Positions 46,506-57,495 of a stretch of 64,000 nt of DNA are shown piece after piece. The stretch lies in contig NW_003314328.1 in NCBI RefSeq assembly GCF_000143415.4, forward strand, positions 523,889 through 587,888, given 5' to 3'. Every line of letters starts with the position of its first letter. The stretch's first letter is position 1. A model generated the notes under the pieces. The model made no database searches. It had not been told where the DNA came from and saw nothing but the letters and a program-made list of their open reading frames with translations. The DNA is from Selaginella moellendorffii. Lineage: Eukaryota > Streptophyta > Lycopodiopsida > Selaginellales > Selaginellaceae. The position numbers were made by a program, and so were the translations under genes.

Positions 46506-49100
46506 GTAGGGATGGAAAAATTTCCACAAATTTTCATTGACTTTTCCAATAGCTAATCTATTGATGACTTTGCTCAAAAACCATTCCGATTTTCGTAAGC
46601 CAATACAAACTAGTGAAAGGGTTAGAGTTGACTTCGGTTGGCTTAGAACTTAATATGTAGTTTGTATGATGCGACTTGAAAAGGATGTTAACTTTTGGGG
46701 CTAAGACAATTGAGTTGGATAGAGTCTGGAGTTAGTGTAGAAAAGTGGCTGTTATACTTTTCTAGAAAGGTGACCCTGATGCCTTTCTTTTCTAGCGTTG
46801 TGTTTGGTAGCAAAGGTTGCACTTTGCATTTTGTTAAGACTTTATGAAAGTAATGAGTTTTCATTGATCTTGACTTGGTTTTGGTGGCCTTCTACCTTGG
46901 TTAAGGATGGTGATGTTCAACTTAATTGTTTGAAATTGAGATGTTAGTACTCGTACTATAGCTTTGTCTATAAGGAGGTTATGTACCGATATGAGTCCAT
47001 CGCATGGTCTTCACTTTAGTTTTGACTGAGTGTTGATTGTGCATAGTTAGCCTCTTCAAAGCATGCTCAAAGTTGTTTTCTAAACGCATTAATGAGCTTA
47101 TTGCGGTTGAGTAGGATTCGAGTAGTCATATGCTTGTCTATGAACTTTTGTCTTGTGTTTGAGGTATTATGTTCATGTTGGACAAGAATGTGACTTGATG
47201 ATTTGAGTTTAGTGTTTAGGTCTTGTGAAGGCAAGTTGAAAAGGTGATTGTTAGTTGTTTGGTTATAAACTTTATCAAGGACTATTTAACACTTGTTTCG
47301 CTCGATGATGATTTAATAGTGATGGGTTTGCTTTACTGGATAGTGTTGCGGAGGATTATGTTATTAGACTTATATGGTTTTTTCCATGATGGTATATCAA
47401 TTCTACCTTTGTTGATATCATTTGGTTATATTTAGTCTATGGTGTTAGATTTCATTGAGTCTTGGATGTGGTGAATTATTCCTTGATAATGTATTATATA
47501 AAACTGAGTATTGTTGGAGGATTAGTCTTGGATACTAAGAATGGTATCTTCGACCTTAATTAGCTTGGTTGTTAGAAAGCTTTGAGTGGTGATTCACTCT
47601 TGCTTTCTTTTAGCTTTGTTCTAGTGTTGATGGTATTGAAGTGATGCCTTGTTGTTGACATTATTGTTGTTGAGATTTGAGTTAAATGAGATATCTCTCC
47701 GTAGGATTGATATTGAATTTCATTAGTCTCGATACAAATAGTGTTGATGATTTGGTTGTAGATTTGTGTTATTGGCATTCGTGCATTTACTATAACTATA
47801 TTGACGTTCAAATGAACTAAGTGGCAAGTTGGGTTAGTTGTGTTTTAGACGAGATTATTTAGTAGAGATTGAGCTTTAGCTTTTCCTTGAAAGGTGATTT
47901 AGTCGTGGACAATGCTAACTCTACAAGAGAAAAGTTAGTGATCGATATTGAAATATTTGAATCTTTATTGGATTTGAGTTGGGATATATTAATCATTGAT
48001 AATTTTTCTTGTGCTTATTATAAAGTGAGTTATGTCTTGTTATAAATGGATTCATAAAGGATTATTTGGTGATCACTTGTTGAGCATAGCTTTGTTATGC
48101 TTAGCTTTTGGATTGATGCAGACATGTTCTCTATTAGCTTTGTATTATGAAATTTAGCTTATAGATATGTTGAGAAGGATATTATGGGTTATGCCATGAT
48201 TTCTTCTTTAGCATTGAAGTTTGTTTATGCAAGACTTGTGATCATTATTAGGCAAGACTTGGCTATAAACTTCTTCGAGTTTTTGGTTCTTTGAGTTTTA
48301 TGCTCATTGTTTAATTTGTTAAAAATTATTAGGAAAGGAATTTTGGCTTATTAGTTTTGATATTGAAGTTAGTATTTGCATCTGGCAGTCATTGGTGATG
48401 ATTGACTATCATCTAGGATAGTTGATTATCCTTGTCAAGGGTTTTGCTTAATTATTGTTTGTATAGAATGATTTACCATTCTTTGGGATGATAAATTCTT
48501 TCTTTGACGATGATTATGCATCTCTTTATTGATGGGATGATTGATGTTCTTTTATGATAGTTAGTTGTTCACTTTGATGGTTTATGGCTTTTCACAATAC
48601 TATATGTTCTTTGTTTTTTGCTCTAGATTGGTCTCTTAGGTTTGAGATATTGGTAGAATGTTGTTAACACTTGCTTAAGCAACTCTGGTTCCTTCATATT
48701 GTTGACCAGGATTTAGTCAGATTAGTTGGTGTGATAGTTGGCATGAATGAGTGTTTGTTAGTGTTGCCACATTCATTTTGTTCTGTTGATTATTGTTCAA
48801 GTTAGTTTTGATAAATTATAATGTTCTTTCCTTTGGGTGATACATTTGCATGCATTTTACTTGCTAGTTAATGATACTTTGTGTTCTTTGATTTGTTTTT
48901 CATAAATTGTTTAGCATGCTATCTACAATATTTGATAGCTAAGTTTTATCATTAAGTTTCTTGATGATACACTGACTATTGGATTTTGTTAGATGGTGAA
49001 TCTTATGTTTTCCAACTATAATGATCTTGGTGGTTTCAATACTTTAATAATGGTTTATCAAATGATAACTTACTTGGAATACTTTCGTGTTCTAATTTAA
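46506..49100 (+). mobile_element. Element C internal region, part 1 (before LARD B)
   Basis: AT-rich, no open frame above 80 residues. Its reverse complement resembles 61126-63340: the run of 'ggaaaa' and 'tttccacaaattttc' at about 46510-46545 is mirrored near 63320-63355, and 'ttgacttcggttggctt' near 46630 at about 63220. It continues after LARD B at 56894 up to the LTR at 57496. The 5' end is lost where it joins the truncated gypsy RT at about 46505. No gag or pol recognised, so again a non-autonomous type. Confidence 0.65.
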
Positions 49101-49801
49101 TGTGAGACACAAAATCCCTAGGCCCCAAAGTGGAGCTGGAAGGGCGCCACATGGTAGTGGCCGAAGCGAGAGCCAAACGAGCGTAACACGTTTGGACCAA
49201 AAGCTCCGACTTGAAAAGTCAAGAGCGGGAGTGGAACTCCCAACGAAGTGCTCGAGGAACGAGCACGAAGCGAGCAAAAGGCGAGGCTCCAAAAAGGGAC
49301 CCGAGTTGGAGTCCGAAGTGGAGTCCGAGATGGACCCGAGTTGGAGTCCGAAGTGGAGTCCGAGATGGACCCGAGTTGGAGTCCGAAATGGAGTCCGAGA
49401 TGGACCCGAAATGGAGTCCGAAGTGGAGTCCGAGATGGACCCGAGTTGGAGTCCGAAATGGAGTCCGAGATGGACCCGAAATGGAGTCCGAAATGGAGTC
49501 CGAGATGGACCCGAGATGGAGTCCGAGATGGAGTCCGAGATGGACCCGAGATGGAGTCCGAGATGGAGTCCGAGATGGACCCGAGATGGAGTCCGAGATG
49601 GAGTCCGAGATGGAGTCCGAGGTGGACCCGAGATGGACCCGAAATGGAGTCCGAGATGGAGTCCGAGATGGACCCGAGATGGAGTCCAAGATGGAGTCCG
49701 AGATGGACCCGAAATGGAGTCCGAGATGGACCCGAGATGGAGTCCGAGATGGAGTCCGAGATGGAGTCCGAGATGGAGTCCGAAGTCGAGACCGAGACTG
49801 G

Positions 49802-49833
<32 letters not shown>

Positions 49834-50947
49834 TCGGGACCGAGACCGAGACCAAGGCCGAGGCCGAGACCGAGCCCGAGTCCGAGTCCGAGTCCGAGTC
49901 CGAGTCCGAGTCCGAGTCCGAGTCCGAGTCCGAGTCCGAGTCCGGAGCCTGAGAGGGTGAAAGCCCAAAGCGTTCGTCTCCCAGACCCTGGGGGGTTTGG
50001 TGAGCTCCAAAAGTATAGTAGGGGGAGGACTGCAGTGGAGCCAGTTTGGCCAGGAAAGGCCAGTTTGGCCTAGGAAGGCCGGACCCAGTGTTGGGTGATG
50101 AGCTGCCCACTGGGAAGTCCAAGACTAGAGTGAACATGGACCGACAAGCGGGGTAGCTTGGTGAAGTGTTCAAGAGCCGGCTCTAGTTCCCCCGGGAGAT
50201 CGACTGGCCGATGCTCCTAGTCCAAGTGTGGGTGGCATTACCTACTTGGATACCTGGTGTGGCTCAACGGAACCCGCTCTAAGCCCATGGCTAGAGCACC
50301 TAAAGGCGAAAGGCGAGGAGAGTACCCAGGTGGCTCGCGTAAGGCCACGGTGTTCCGAAATGTTGTCCCGAAGGCCCAGACTGTGGAAAGGAAGAGGAAC
50401 AGTCCTCTGGGGCAGTGACCAAGGACACAGTCGTGTGGTGAGGAAGTCCCAGAGGACCGTGGGACTTAGTGGTCGGGCCTGTGGGTCTCGATCCAGTGGC
50501 AGTGTTGGCAAACACGGCCAGGGGCAGAAAGGGACTTAGTGGGAACTGACAGAGGGATATTGGGGAAGGTTATTCCCCTTGTCGGTGGGCATCCTAAGGA
50601 TGCTAAGGAGTGGATCTGAGATGACCACTCACGGATGGTTTGCCTAGTCTTGGAGAGCCAAGACGGTGATGCAAGTGGTATTGGACTACCAGTGTGGCAA
50701 AGGTGATTGGGCATGGCCTTAGCGTAACGGGCTGCTATGTCGGTGGTACCTTTGAGTGTCGGTCATGGGATCGGACACGTGGAGCACTTGGACCAAGTGT
50801 AAATGTTAAGTGGCCTGGATGCCATTCTCGGGGCTAGCAAGTCCCAAGTCCTGGATTGGACTTATGGAGGTGGTGAATGAGACTCTTCCAAGTGGTCAGA
50901 GGTGTGGTTAAGTGACTAAAGTAGAATGGAAAATTTAGTCGCTTACA
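49101..50947 (+). repeat. 5' LTR of LARD B (1847 bp)
   Basis: TGTGAGACAC...CGCTTACA. Contains the array 49300-49945. Confidence 0.9.
49300..49945. repeat. CpG-rich short-unit tandem array in LARD B 5' LTR
   Basis: Begins with units such as 'gagtccgagatggacccga', then a gagacc block, then about a dozen gagtcc hexamers up to 49945. It yields artificial open frames of 234-351 residues on both strands. Confidence 0.9.
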
Positions 50948-50950
50948 ATT

Positions 50951-50962
50951 TGGTATCGGAGC
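50951..50962 (+). other. tRNA primer-binding site of LARD B
   Basis: TGGTATCGGAGC, three bases after the 5' LTR, one mismatch from the initiator-Met tRNA complement. Identical to that of LARD A. Confidence 0.8.
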
Positions 50963-53493
50963 TGTTCCTTAGTCCAACTTTTATTGGTGCTCAAGTATAT
51001 CACCACTAGTGTTGGCATCGGAAGGTCCGAGGAGTGGGCCTATCCTTGAGGAGTAGCAAGTCGGGAAGACATGGCTCCCCATTACAGTTCATGTGTGAAC
51101 TTGTAGACGAGGTGGTGGATAGAAAAGGGCCAATAATGGAACGACTTTGGGATCTTGGGAACAGTGCAAGGTTTTCCCCATTGAGTTGAGGATGTGATCC
51201 AGATGAGCATTTGTCTCAGCAAATTGGCTAAGGTTGTTGTGGTAAACAACTAAAGTTGGGATCACGGGAAAGATAGAGACTCCAAAACAATAAAGGAGTC
51301 ACAAGTTTATCCTCACATGGTTGAGGCTGGTGCTCATGAAGGTGAGACCGGAATGGATGACCGTGAGAGGTCAAGTATGGATGAGGACACGAGTCCTCGA
51401 AATGGTAGCCGGGGCTACCTTTAATAAATGCTGGAACAACCCAAGGAGTTGGGGGTGTATTAAGTGGATGAGTTGGTATTCTCATCACATGGACAAGTAG
51501 TCCTAAGGGGCAAAGGTTGCCCCCAGAGAACAAAATCAAGTGTCGGAGTAACACTTGTGAAAATAGTCCTTTTGAGTAGGACAGGAATGCAAGAAGTGTA
51601 TTCCAGTGAGCTAGTGCCTCACAAATAGGACCTTAAAGGTCTGTGGATTAACCAAGTCCAAAACTGCTGATGACTCAAGTAGAGTCAAGGGATGGTCCTA
51701 AAAGGACTGATGGAAGCATTTGGACTGAGGTGTGTTGTACCCCACAAAGGATGCGGGGGGGATCATAGGATCCAAGGATGAGAACAGAGGGTATCTCATC
51801 GATGGCAAAATGTGCCATGCTAAAGTTGTGGGAAAGGTGTTCCCAAAAAGAAAACAACTTTGACACAAAGTTGTGTGTGACCTCTATGGTGTAGTGCTAA
51901 TGGATGGTTGGCATGAGAAAGAGTGGCATTGGTCTTGGCAAAGACTTAGACACAAAGAAGAAGTGTCATAAAGGTAGGCTCGTGGAGCCGATGGTGTGGA
52001 GACACCAAATGTGCCAAGGTGTGATACCTTGAGGCTATGTTGGTGGGTTCATGAGAACCCCTTGCCAAAGGAATCCCAATGGAAGTGGGAATGGCATAGC
52101 CTAAGCTACAGAGCATGCAGTTGGAGTGTGGTGACCCAGATAATGATGGAGGTGTGAAAGCACCAAGCAATGAGTTGTAGGACTTGACAACTATGAGGCA
52201 ACTAAGCAAGAGGTGCAAAATAACTGGTTAAACGGGTAGAAGGTAGCTACCCAAGACTTCTAGCATAGGGAAGTCGGATATACCCTTGCGGGGGATAAGT
52301 TGCTTATGTTGCGATATAGTAAGTCAATGTCATAAAAGGAAATACTCATTGTCAAGAAAGCCATCATTGGGACACCTGAACACTCTAGAACACCAAAAGG
52401 TGGTGTTTGATGTCGCGAGGGCAATGGATAAAGCCCAAGGGACTAAGTCCCTAGCGAATGATGGATAGAAGGTGCTATCCAAATGTCCAAGGTTGTGGAG
52501 ACAGGAGAGGACTGTCTACCCAAGTTGGACAAAGCCAAGAATGGAATTTTGGCAAGGCTAGTGATGGGCATGTAAAGGCCCATAAGCAACAATGTAATCC
52601 CAGTGTGTGGGATTATAAGGTGAGCATACCTGGATTGAGGAACCACTCCTTGGGCTATTGAGTAGGTTCATCCCTAAGAATACTTGCTAAGGCATGATAG
52701 AAAGTGCAAAGCTATCCTCCTGGTCTGGAAGAGAATAACCAAAGGAAACATATGGGGCCAAAAGGCAAGTAGTATTGGGATGGAACTGAACCATAGAAAT
52801 CAAAGGGCATAACCAAGGTTGGTTATGCCAACTGGGAGTGGAGAATCAAGTGGGGGCTCGAGGGTGTTGCCGCTAGCAACCGTGATGCCATGGAGAGTCT
52901 AAAATATGGAATTGTCCATGTTAGACTATGTGGCAATTGGAAAGCTTGCAAAAAGGGAGGCCTTAGCAAGCTAAGGGACAGAGTTCCTTCAAGGTTCCCA
53001 AAGACGATTCTAGGTAGCTTAGTACCTAGAAAGGCCAAGTGTAAATGGTTCATAGAACGCGCGAAATCAGAGTGGCGCAGCAGAAGCGTGGTCTTGAAGC
53101 TTGCCATGAGGCAAGGCTATCAAGGGTAGGGAAGTAGTTCCCGAGTGTTCAAAGAGAGGGCTTTGAACGAAAGTCGATGGTCAAGGACTTTCACGCTTAT
53201 GCAGGAACCATGTTACAGTGGTCGGAGGACTCGCCAAGCGAGATTGGCACGTCGGGGGAACAAATACCCTAGTTGAAGGTGATAACTTCAAAAAGGGTGG
53301 GCCATGGGGCCGAGCATGGAGGAGTCCATGCATGATCACAGACATGTCAAGTGAGAGGACTTGGCAGTGTGGAGGAACTAGGTTCCTAAGCTGTGATCTG
53401 TAGCGCGCTTTAAAAATAAGTTGGTGCACCGGCGTGGGGAGTCACGCCAAGCATCTTGTGTGATGCCGTCCGTAGATGCATATACGGAGGTTG

Positions 53494-53535
53494 GGTTCGA
53501 GTCCCGACCCTCTAGTGCTTGGGTTCGAGTCCCAA
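53494..53535 (+). other. Two tRNA T-arm / B-box-like motifs in LARD B
   Basis: GGTTCGAGTCC occurs at 53494-53504 and 53522-53532. Each can form a T-arm-like hairpin. The second is TTGGG-TTCGAGT-CCCAA, a 5 bp stem with a 7 base loop. The first is GTTGGG-TTCGAGT-CCCGAC with one G-U pair. No acceptor stem, anticodon arm or clear A-box was found around them, so this is not a tRNA gene. Confidence 0.6.
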
Positions 53536-55088
53536 ATCACTAGGGCGTGGTGATGGTTTGGAATATGAGGACACTCATATTTCGGTGGTCATGGACTCTC
53601 AGTGGGGAGACTGGTTTGGGCACACCGCCAAGCGAGGGATGCCTCGGAGTCGTGATGCACGGTTAGATTGCTTAGTGTGAAAGCTTAGCATATCTAACTT
53701 GAACGCTTTGGTGCAAGTGGCACCAAGGTCGTGGTGAGTGAGATGGGGACACCTAATCTCAGTTGCTATGAACCCTTGGCCGTAAGGGCTGGCTTGGGTG
53801 CACCGCCAAGTGTGGGGGATGCCCCCGGGGTTATAGTCAACAACTTGGAGGTCTAGAAGACCAAGTACCTCTTGGCAACTCTGTTAAGGTGCCAAGGTGA
53901 GATCACTAGGTGATCTTATGGCCAGATAAGGACAAGGTCCTTGGTTGGCTAAGGAATGAAGTTCCTGGTTCAAAATGTTGAAATTGAACTGTTTAAGGTG
54001 GTGTGGCTTGGTCGTGATGACCAAGTGGGAAGAGCACCTAAGGGAAATAAACTATGTCCGTGCGATGGCATAGTGAGTCCGAGGAAAGTAGTCTCTATAA
54101 AAGACCCATGGGAGGGTCACGAAGTTGGGCCGTGGATAGAGCCCATAGCAGAAGATGCTAAAGAGACGTACTAGGGGTGAACATCCTCCGGACTTGGCAA
54201 AGAAGAGTCTTTGCTATGGAACCGAAACAATACCTCAAGAAGGGAGGTAGAGATTCGATGTTGCTTGGTGCAACAATCAACGGATAGGAGCAAAAGATGA
54301 GTGGCCAAGATAGGGCCGTGGAATCCCTTGGAAGGAATCCAAGTGACAAAGTTAGGTGAGGAACACTAATGTGTTGGACGCTAACAAGTTGCGGGAAAGG
54401 AAGTGTGTTTCCAAGGAGGGATTCCGAAATGCTCCGATTTGGCGAAAGTGGAAGCTCCAAGGGAGGGAGCGGTAAGGTAGCCAAATCATAGGGCCATGAA
54501 CAGCCCTAGCACAAAGTATGATAACTGGAACTTTGGCACGAAATAGAAGAGAGGATGATGGTGCCCTCGAGTAGAGAACTTCCTAGGATGGGAAGTGGAG
54601 TTGCACAAAAAGGTGCAAGGCAAGGTGTCGGAGACACCTAGGAAATTGACTCCAAGAAGTCAAAATTCAAAGTTCCAAAGTGCAAAGGTTATATCGATGG
54701 AAATCGAGACTACTCGAGAAGGAGTAGTGGGATTGACTTAGAGAAGGGTCTCTAAGAGATTTAGCGAGGACTAAACCAATAAAAGGAGAGAACCTTTACA
54801 TGTGGTCCAATCAATCTCTAAGTTGGAGAGACTACCCTCCTTAGAGGATAGGCAAGGCATGGTGAGCCTTTGGTGTCAAACCATGGAGGCCTATGCAAAA
54901 GGCATGGTGAGCCTTCAATGTTAAACCATTGACGAATATGGAGAAGGCATGGTGAGCCTTCAATGTCAAACCATTGACAAATATTGGCTAGGTGCCAAGG
55001 ATGGAAATGGTAACACACGCGAGTGTTACTTTACAAAATGGTTTACCGTTCGATGAGGACATCGAACTTCGTCTATGGGTGGTGGAGT

Positions 55089-55754
55089 TGTGAGACACAA
55101 AATCCCTAGGCCCCAAAGTGGAGCTGGAAGGGCGCCACATGGTAGTGGCCGAAGCGAGAGCCAAACGCGCGTAACACGTTTGGACCAAAAGCTCCGACTT
55201 GAAAAGTCAAGAGCGGGAGTGGAACTCCCAACGAAGTGCTCGAGGAACGAGCACGAAGCGAGCAAAAGGCGAGGCTCCAAAAAGGGACCCGAGTTGGAGT
55301 CCGAAGTGGAGTCCGAGATGGACCCGAGTTGGAGTCCGAAGTGGAGTCCGAGATGGACCCGAGTTGGAGTCCGAAATGGAGTCCGAGATGGACCCGAAAT
55401 GGAGTCCGAAGTGGAGTCCGAGATGGACCCGAGTTGGAGTCCGAAATGGAGTCCGAGATGGACCCGAAATGGAGTCCGAAATGGAGTCCGAGATGGACCC
55501 GAGATGGAGTCCGAGATGGAGTCCGAGATGGACCCGAGATGGAGTCCGAGATGGAGTCCGAGATGGAGTCCGAGGTGGACCCGAGATGGACCCGAAATGG
55601 AGTCCGAGATGGAGTCCGAGATGGACCCGAGATGGAGTCCGAGATGGAGTCCGAGATGGACCCGAAATGGAGTCCGAGATGGACCCGAGATGGAGTCCGA
55701 GATGGAGTCCGAGATGGAGTCCGAGATGGAGTCCGAAGTCGAGACCGAGACTGG

Positions 55755-55786
<32 letters not shown>

Positions 55787-56888
55787 TCGGGACCGAGACC
55801 GAGACCAAGGCCGAGGCCGAGACCGAGCCCGAGTCCGAGTCCGAGTCCGAGTCCGAGTCCGAGTCCGAGTCCGAGTCCGAGTCCGGAGCCTGAGAGGGTG
55901 AAAGCCCAAAGCGTTCGTCTCCCAGACCCTGGGGGGTTTGGTGAGCTCCAAAAGTATAGTAGGGGGAGGACTGCAGTGGAGCCAGTTTGGCCAGGAAAGG
56001 CCAGTTTGGCCTAGGAAGGCCGGACCCAGTGTTGGGTGATGAGCTGCCCACTGGGAAGTCCAAGACTAGAGTGAACATGGACCGACAAGCGGGGTAGCTT
56101 GGTGAAGTGTTCAAGAGCCGGCTCTAGTTCCCCCGGGAGATCGACTGGCCGATGCTCCCAGTCCAAGTGTGGGTGGCATTACCTACTTGGATACCTGGTG
56201 TGGCTCAACGGAACCCGCTCTAAGCCCATGGCTAGAGCACCTAAAGGCGAAAGGTGAGGAGAGTACCCAGGTGGCTCGCGTAAGGCCACGGTGTTCCGAA
56301 ATGTTGTCCCGAAGGCCCAGACTGTGGAAAGGAAGAGGAACAGTCCTCTGGGGCAGTGACCAAGGACACAGTCGTGTGGTGAGGAAGTCCCAGAGGACCG
56401 TGGGACTTAGTGGTCGGGCCTGTGGGTCTCGATCCAGTGGCAGTGTTGGCAAACACGGCCAGGGGCAGAAAGGGACTTAGTGGGAACTGACAGAGGGATA
56501 TTGGGGAAGGTTATTCCCCTTGTCGGTGGGCATCCTAAGGATGCTAAGGAGTGGATCTGAGATGACCACTCACGGATGGTTTGCCTAGTCTTGGAGAGCC
56601 AAGACGGTGATGCAAGTGGTATTGGACTACCAGTGTGGCAAAGGTGATTGGGCATGGCCTTAGCGTGACGGGCTGCTATGTCGGTGGTACCTTTGAGTGT
56701 CGGTCATGGGATCGGACACGTGGAGCACTTGGACCAAGTGCAAATGTTAAGTGGCCTGGATGCCATTCTCGGGGCTAGCAAGTCCCAAGTCCTGGATTGG
56801 ACTTATGGAGGTGGTGAATGAGACTCCTCCAAGTGGTCAGAGGTGTGGTTAAGTGACTAAAGTAGAATGGAAAATTTAGTCGCTTACA
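55089..56888 (+). repeat. 3' LTR of LARD B (1800 bp)
   Basis: Same ends as the 5' LTR. Contains the array 55285-55885, which is shorter by several units. Confidence 0.9.
55285..55885. repeat. CpG-rich short-unit tandem array in LARD B 3' LTR
   Basis: Same order of blocks as 49300-49945 with fewer gagtcc units and fewer long units. Confidence 0.9.
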
Positions 56889-56893
56889 TTTAA

Positions 56894-57495
56894 GCTTTAT
56901 TCAATGATAATTAAGTCTCTAAGATATCATTGTTTTTGACTTTGATATTGTCCATCTGTTGATCTTTGAATTTGGGCTAGTATACATAGCTTGGCTTTGG
57001 CACTTTGTGTGCATGGTGAAATCTTTAGTTATGGGGTAGCTACTATCGACTGGTCACAACACCCGCCTCTCTATCGATGTTCCTTGTTCCATTAAAAGGG
57101 TGTGACTGTGTAAACAACTCTAACTGCCTGTTTACAATAGTCTATTTAAACCTTACTGATAGGTTTGGTTTCTTTGCTCATGAGGGTTGAGGCCTCTAGC
57201 TTCTCTCTCTATGTCCCTGCAGGCAGGGGCGTATCACACTTTTGTAAGTTGGGTGACACCCAGAGCAGCAAGGGTGGCTAACTCTGTTGGTCATTTCCTT
57301 ATCGGCGACTGCCGAAAGGTGTTTGAGTTGGTAGCGCATCCGCGTTAGACAAAGAGGTTATCTTAACTCATTTAAGTTGGTGCATTTCTCATATAGTGTG
57401 ATCACCATGAACTTTTTCTAGAGTTGTTTCCTTGGCGATGGTCTAAACTGGAGTGTGCAATGACGAGGATGTCGATCTTCCCTAGGGGGGGAGAG
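56894..57495 (+). mobile_element. Element C internal region, part 2, ending in a PPT
   Basis: Continues the sequence interrupted at 49100 and ends with CCCTAGGGGGGAGAG-type purine tract directly before the LTR at 57496. The corresponding tract of element D is on the minus strand at 61126-61141. Confidence 0.65.

Larger units (their letters stand above)
50948..55088 (+). other. Internal domain of LARD B, non-coding, hairpin-dense
   Basis: No gag or pol motif in any frame. Perfect inverted repeats of 6-9 bp with 3-6 base loops are frequent: GGCATAACC/GGTTATGCC (52806-52829), TAATCCCA/TGGGATTA (52595-52615), AGGTGTC/GACACCT (54623-54639), CTTAGAGA/TCTCTAAG (54737-54756), AATATGAG/CTCATATT (53562-53581), GGGTTC/GAACCC (52045-52060). 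The same stems are found in LARD A. A duplicated module lies at about 53550-53690 and 53730-53830. Confidence 0.7.
49101..56888 (+). mobile_element. LARD B: large non-coding LTR element, plus strand
   Basis: LTRs 49101-50947 and 55089-56888 flank a 4141 bp internal domain, with target duplication TTTAA at 49096-49100 and 56889-56893. The primer site TGGTATCGGAGC lies at 50951-50962, and the tract ATGGGTGGTGGAGT precedes the 3' LTR. It belongs to the same family as LARD A, in the opposite orientation, so the two 5' LTRs face each other across 45755-49100. The LTRs of B differ by little more than array length, which points to a young insertion. No protein domain seen. Confidence 0.9.

Noticed and set aside
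49300-49945. CRISPR-like array
   Set aside because: The repeats are contiguous hexamers and 18-24 bp units without unique spacers, inside a eukaryotic LTR.
52443-52646. 67-residue frame identical in both LARDs (also 42273-42476), and similar 79-94 residue frames
   Set aside because: Conserved only because the elements are young copies. They lie antisense or sense without start context, motif or codon bias.
53494-53535. tRNA gene
   Set aside because: Only T-arm-like hairpins are present. No acceptor stem, D-arm or anticodon arm can be drawn.
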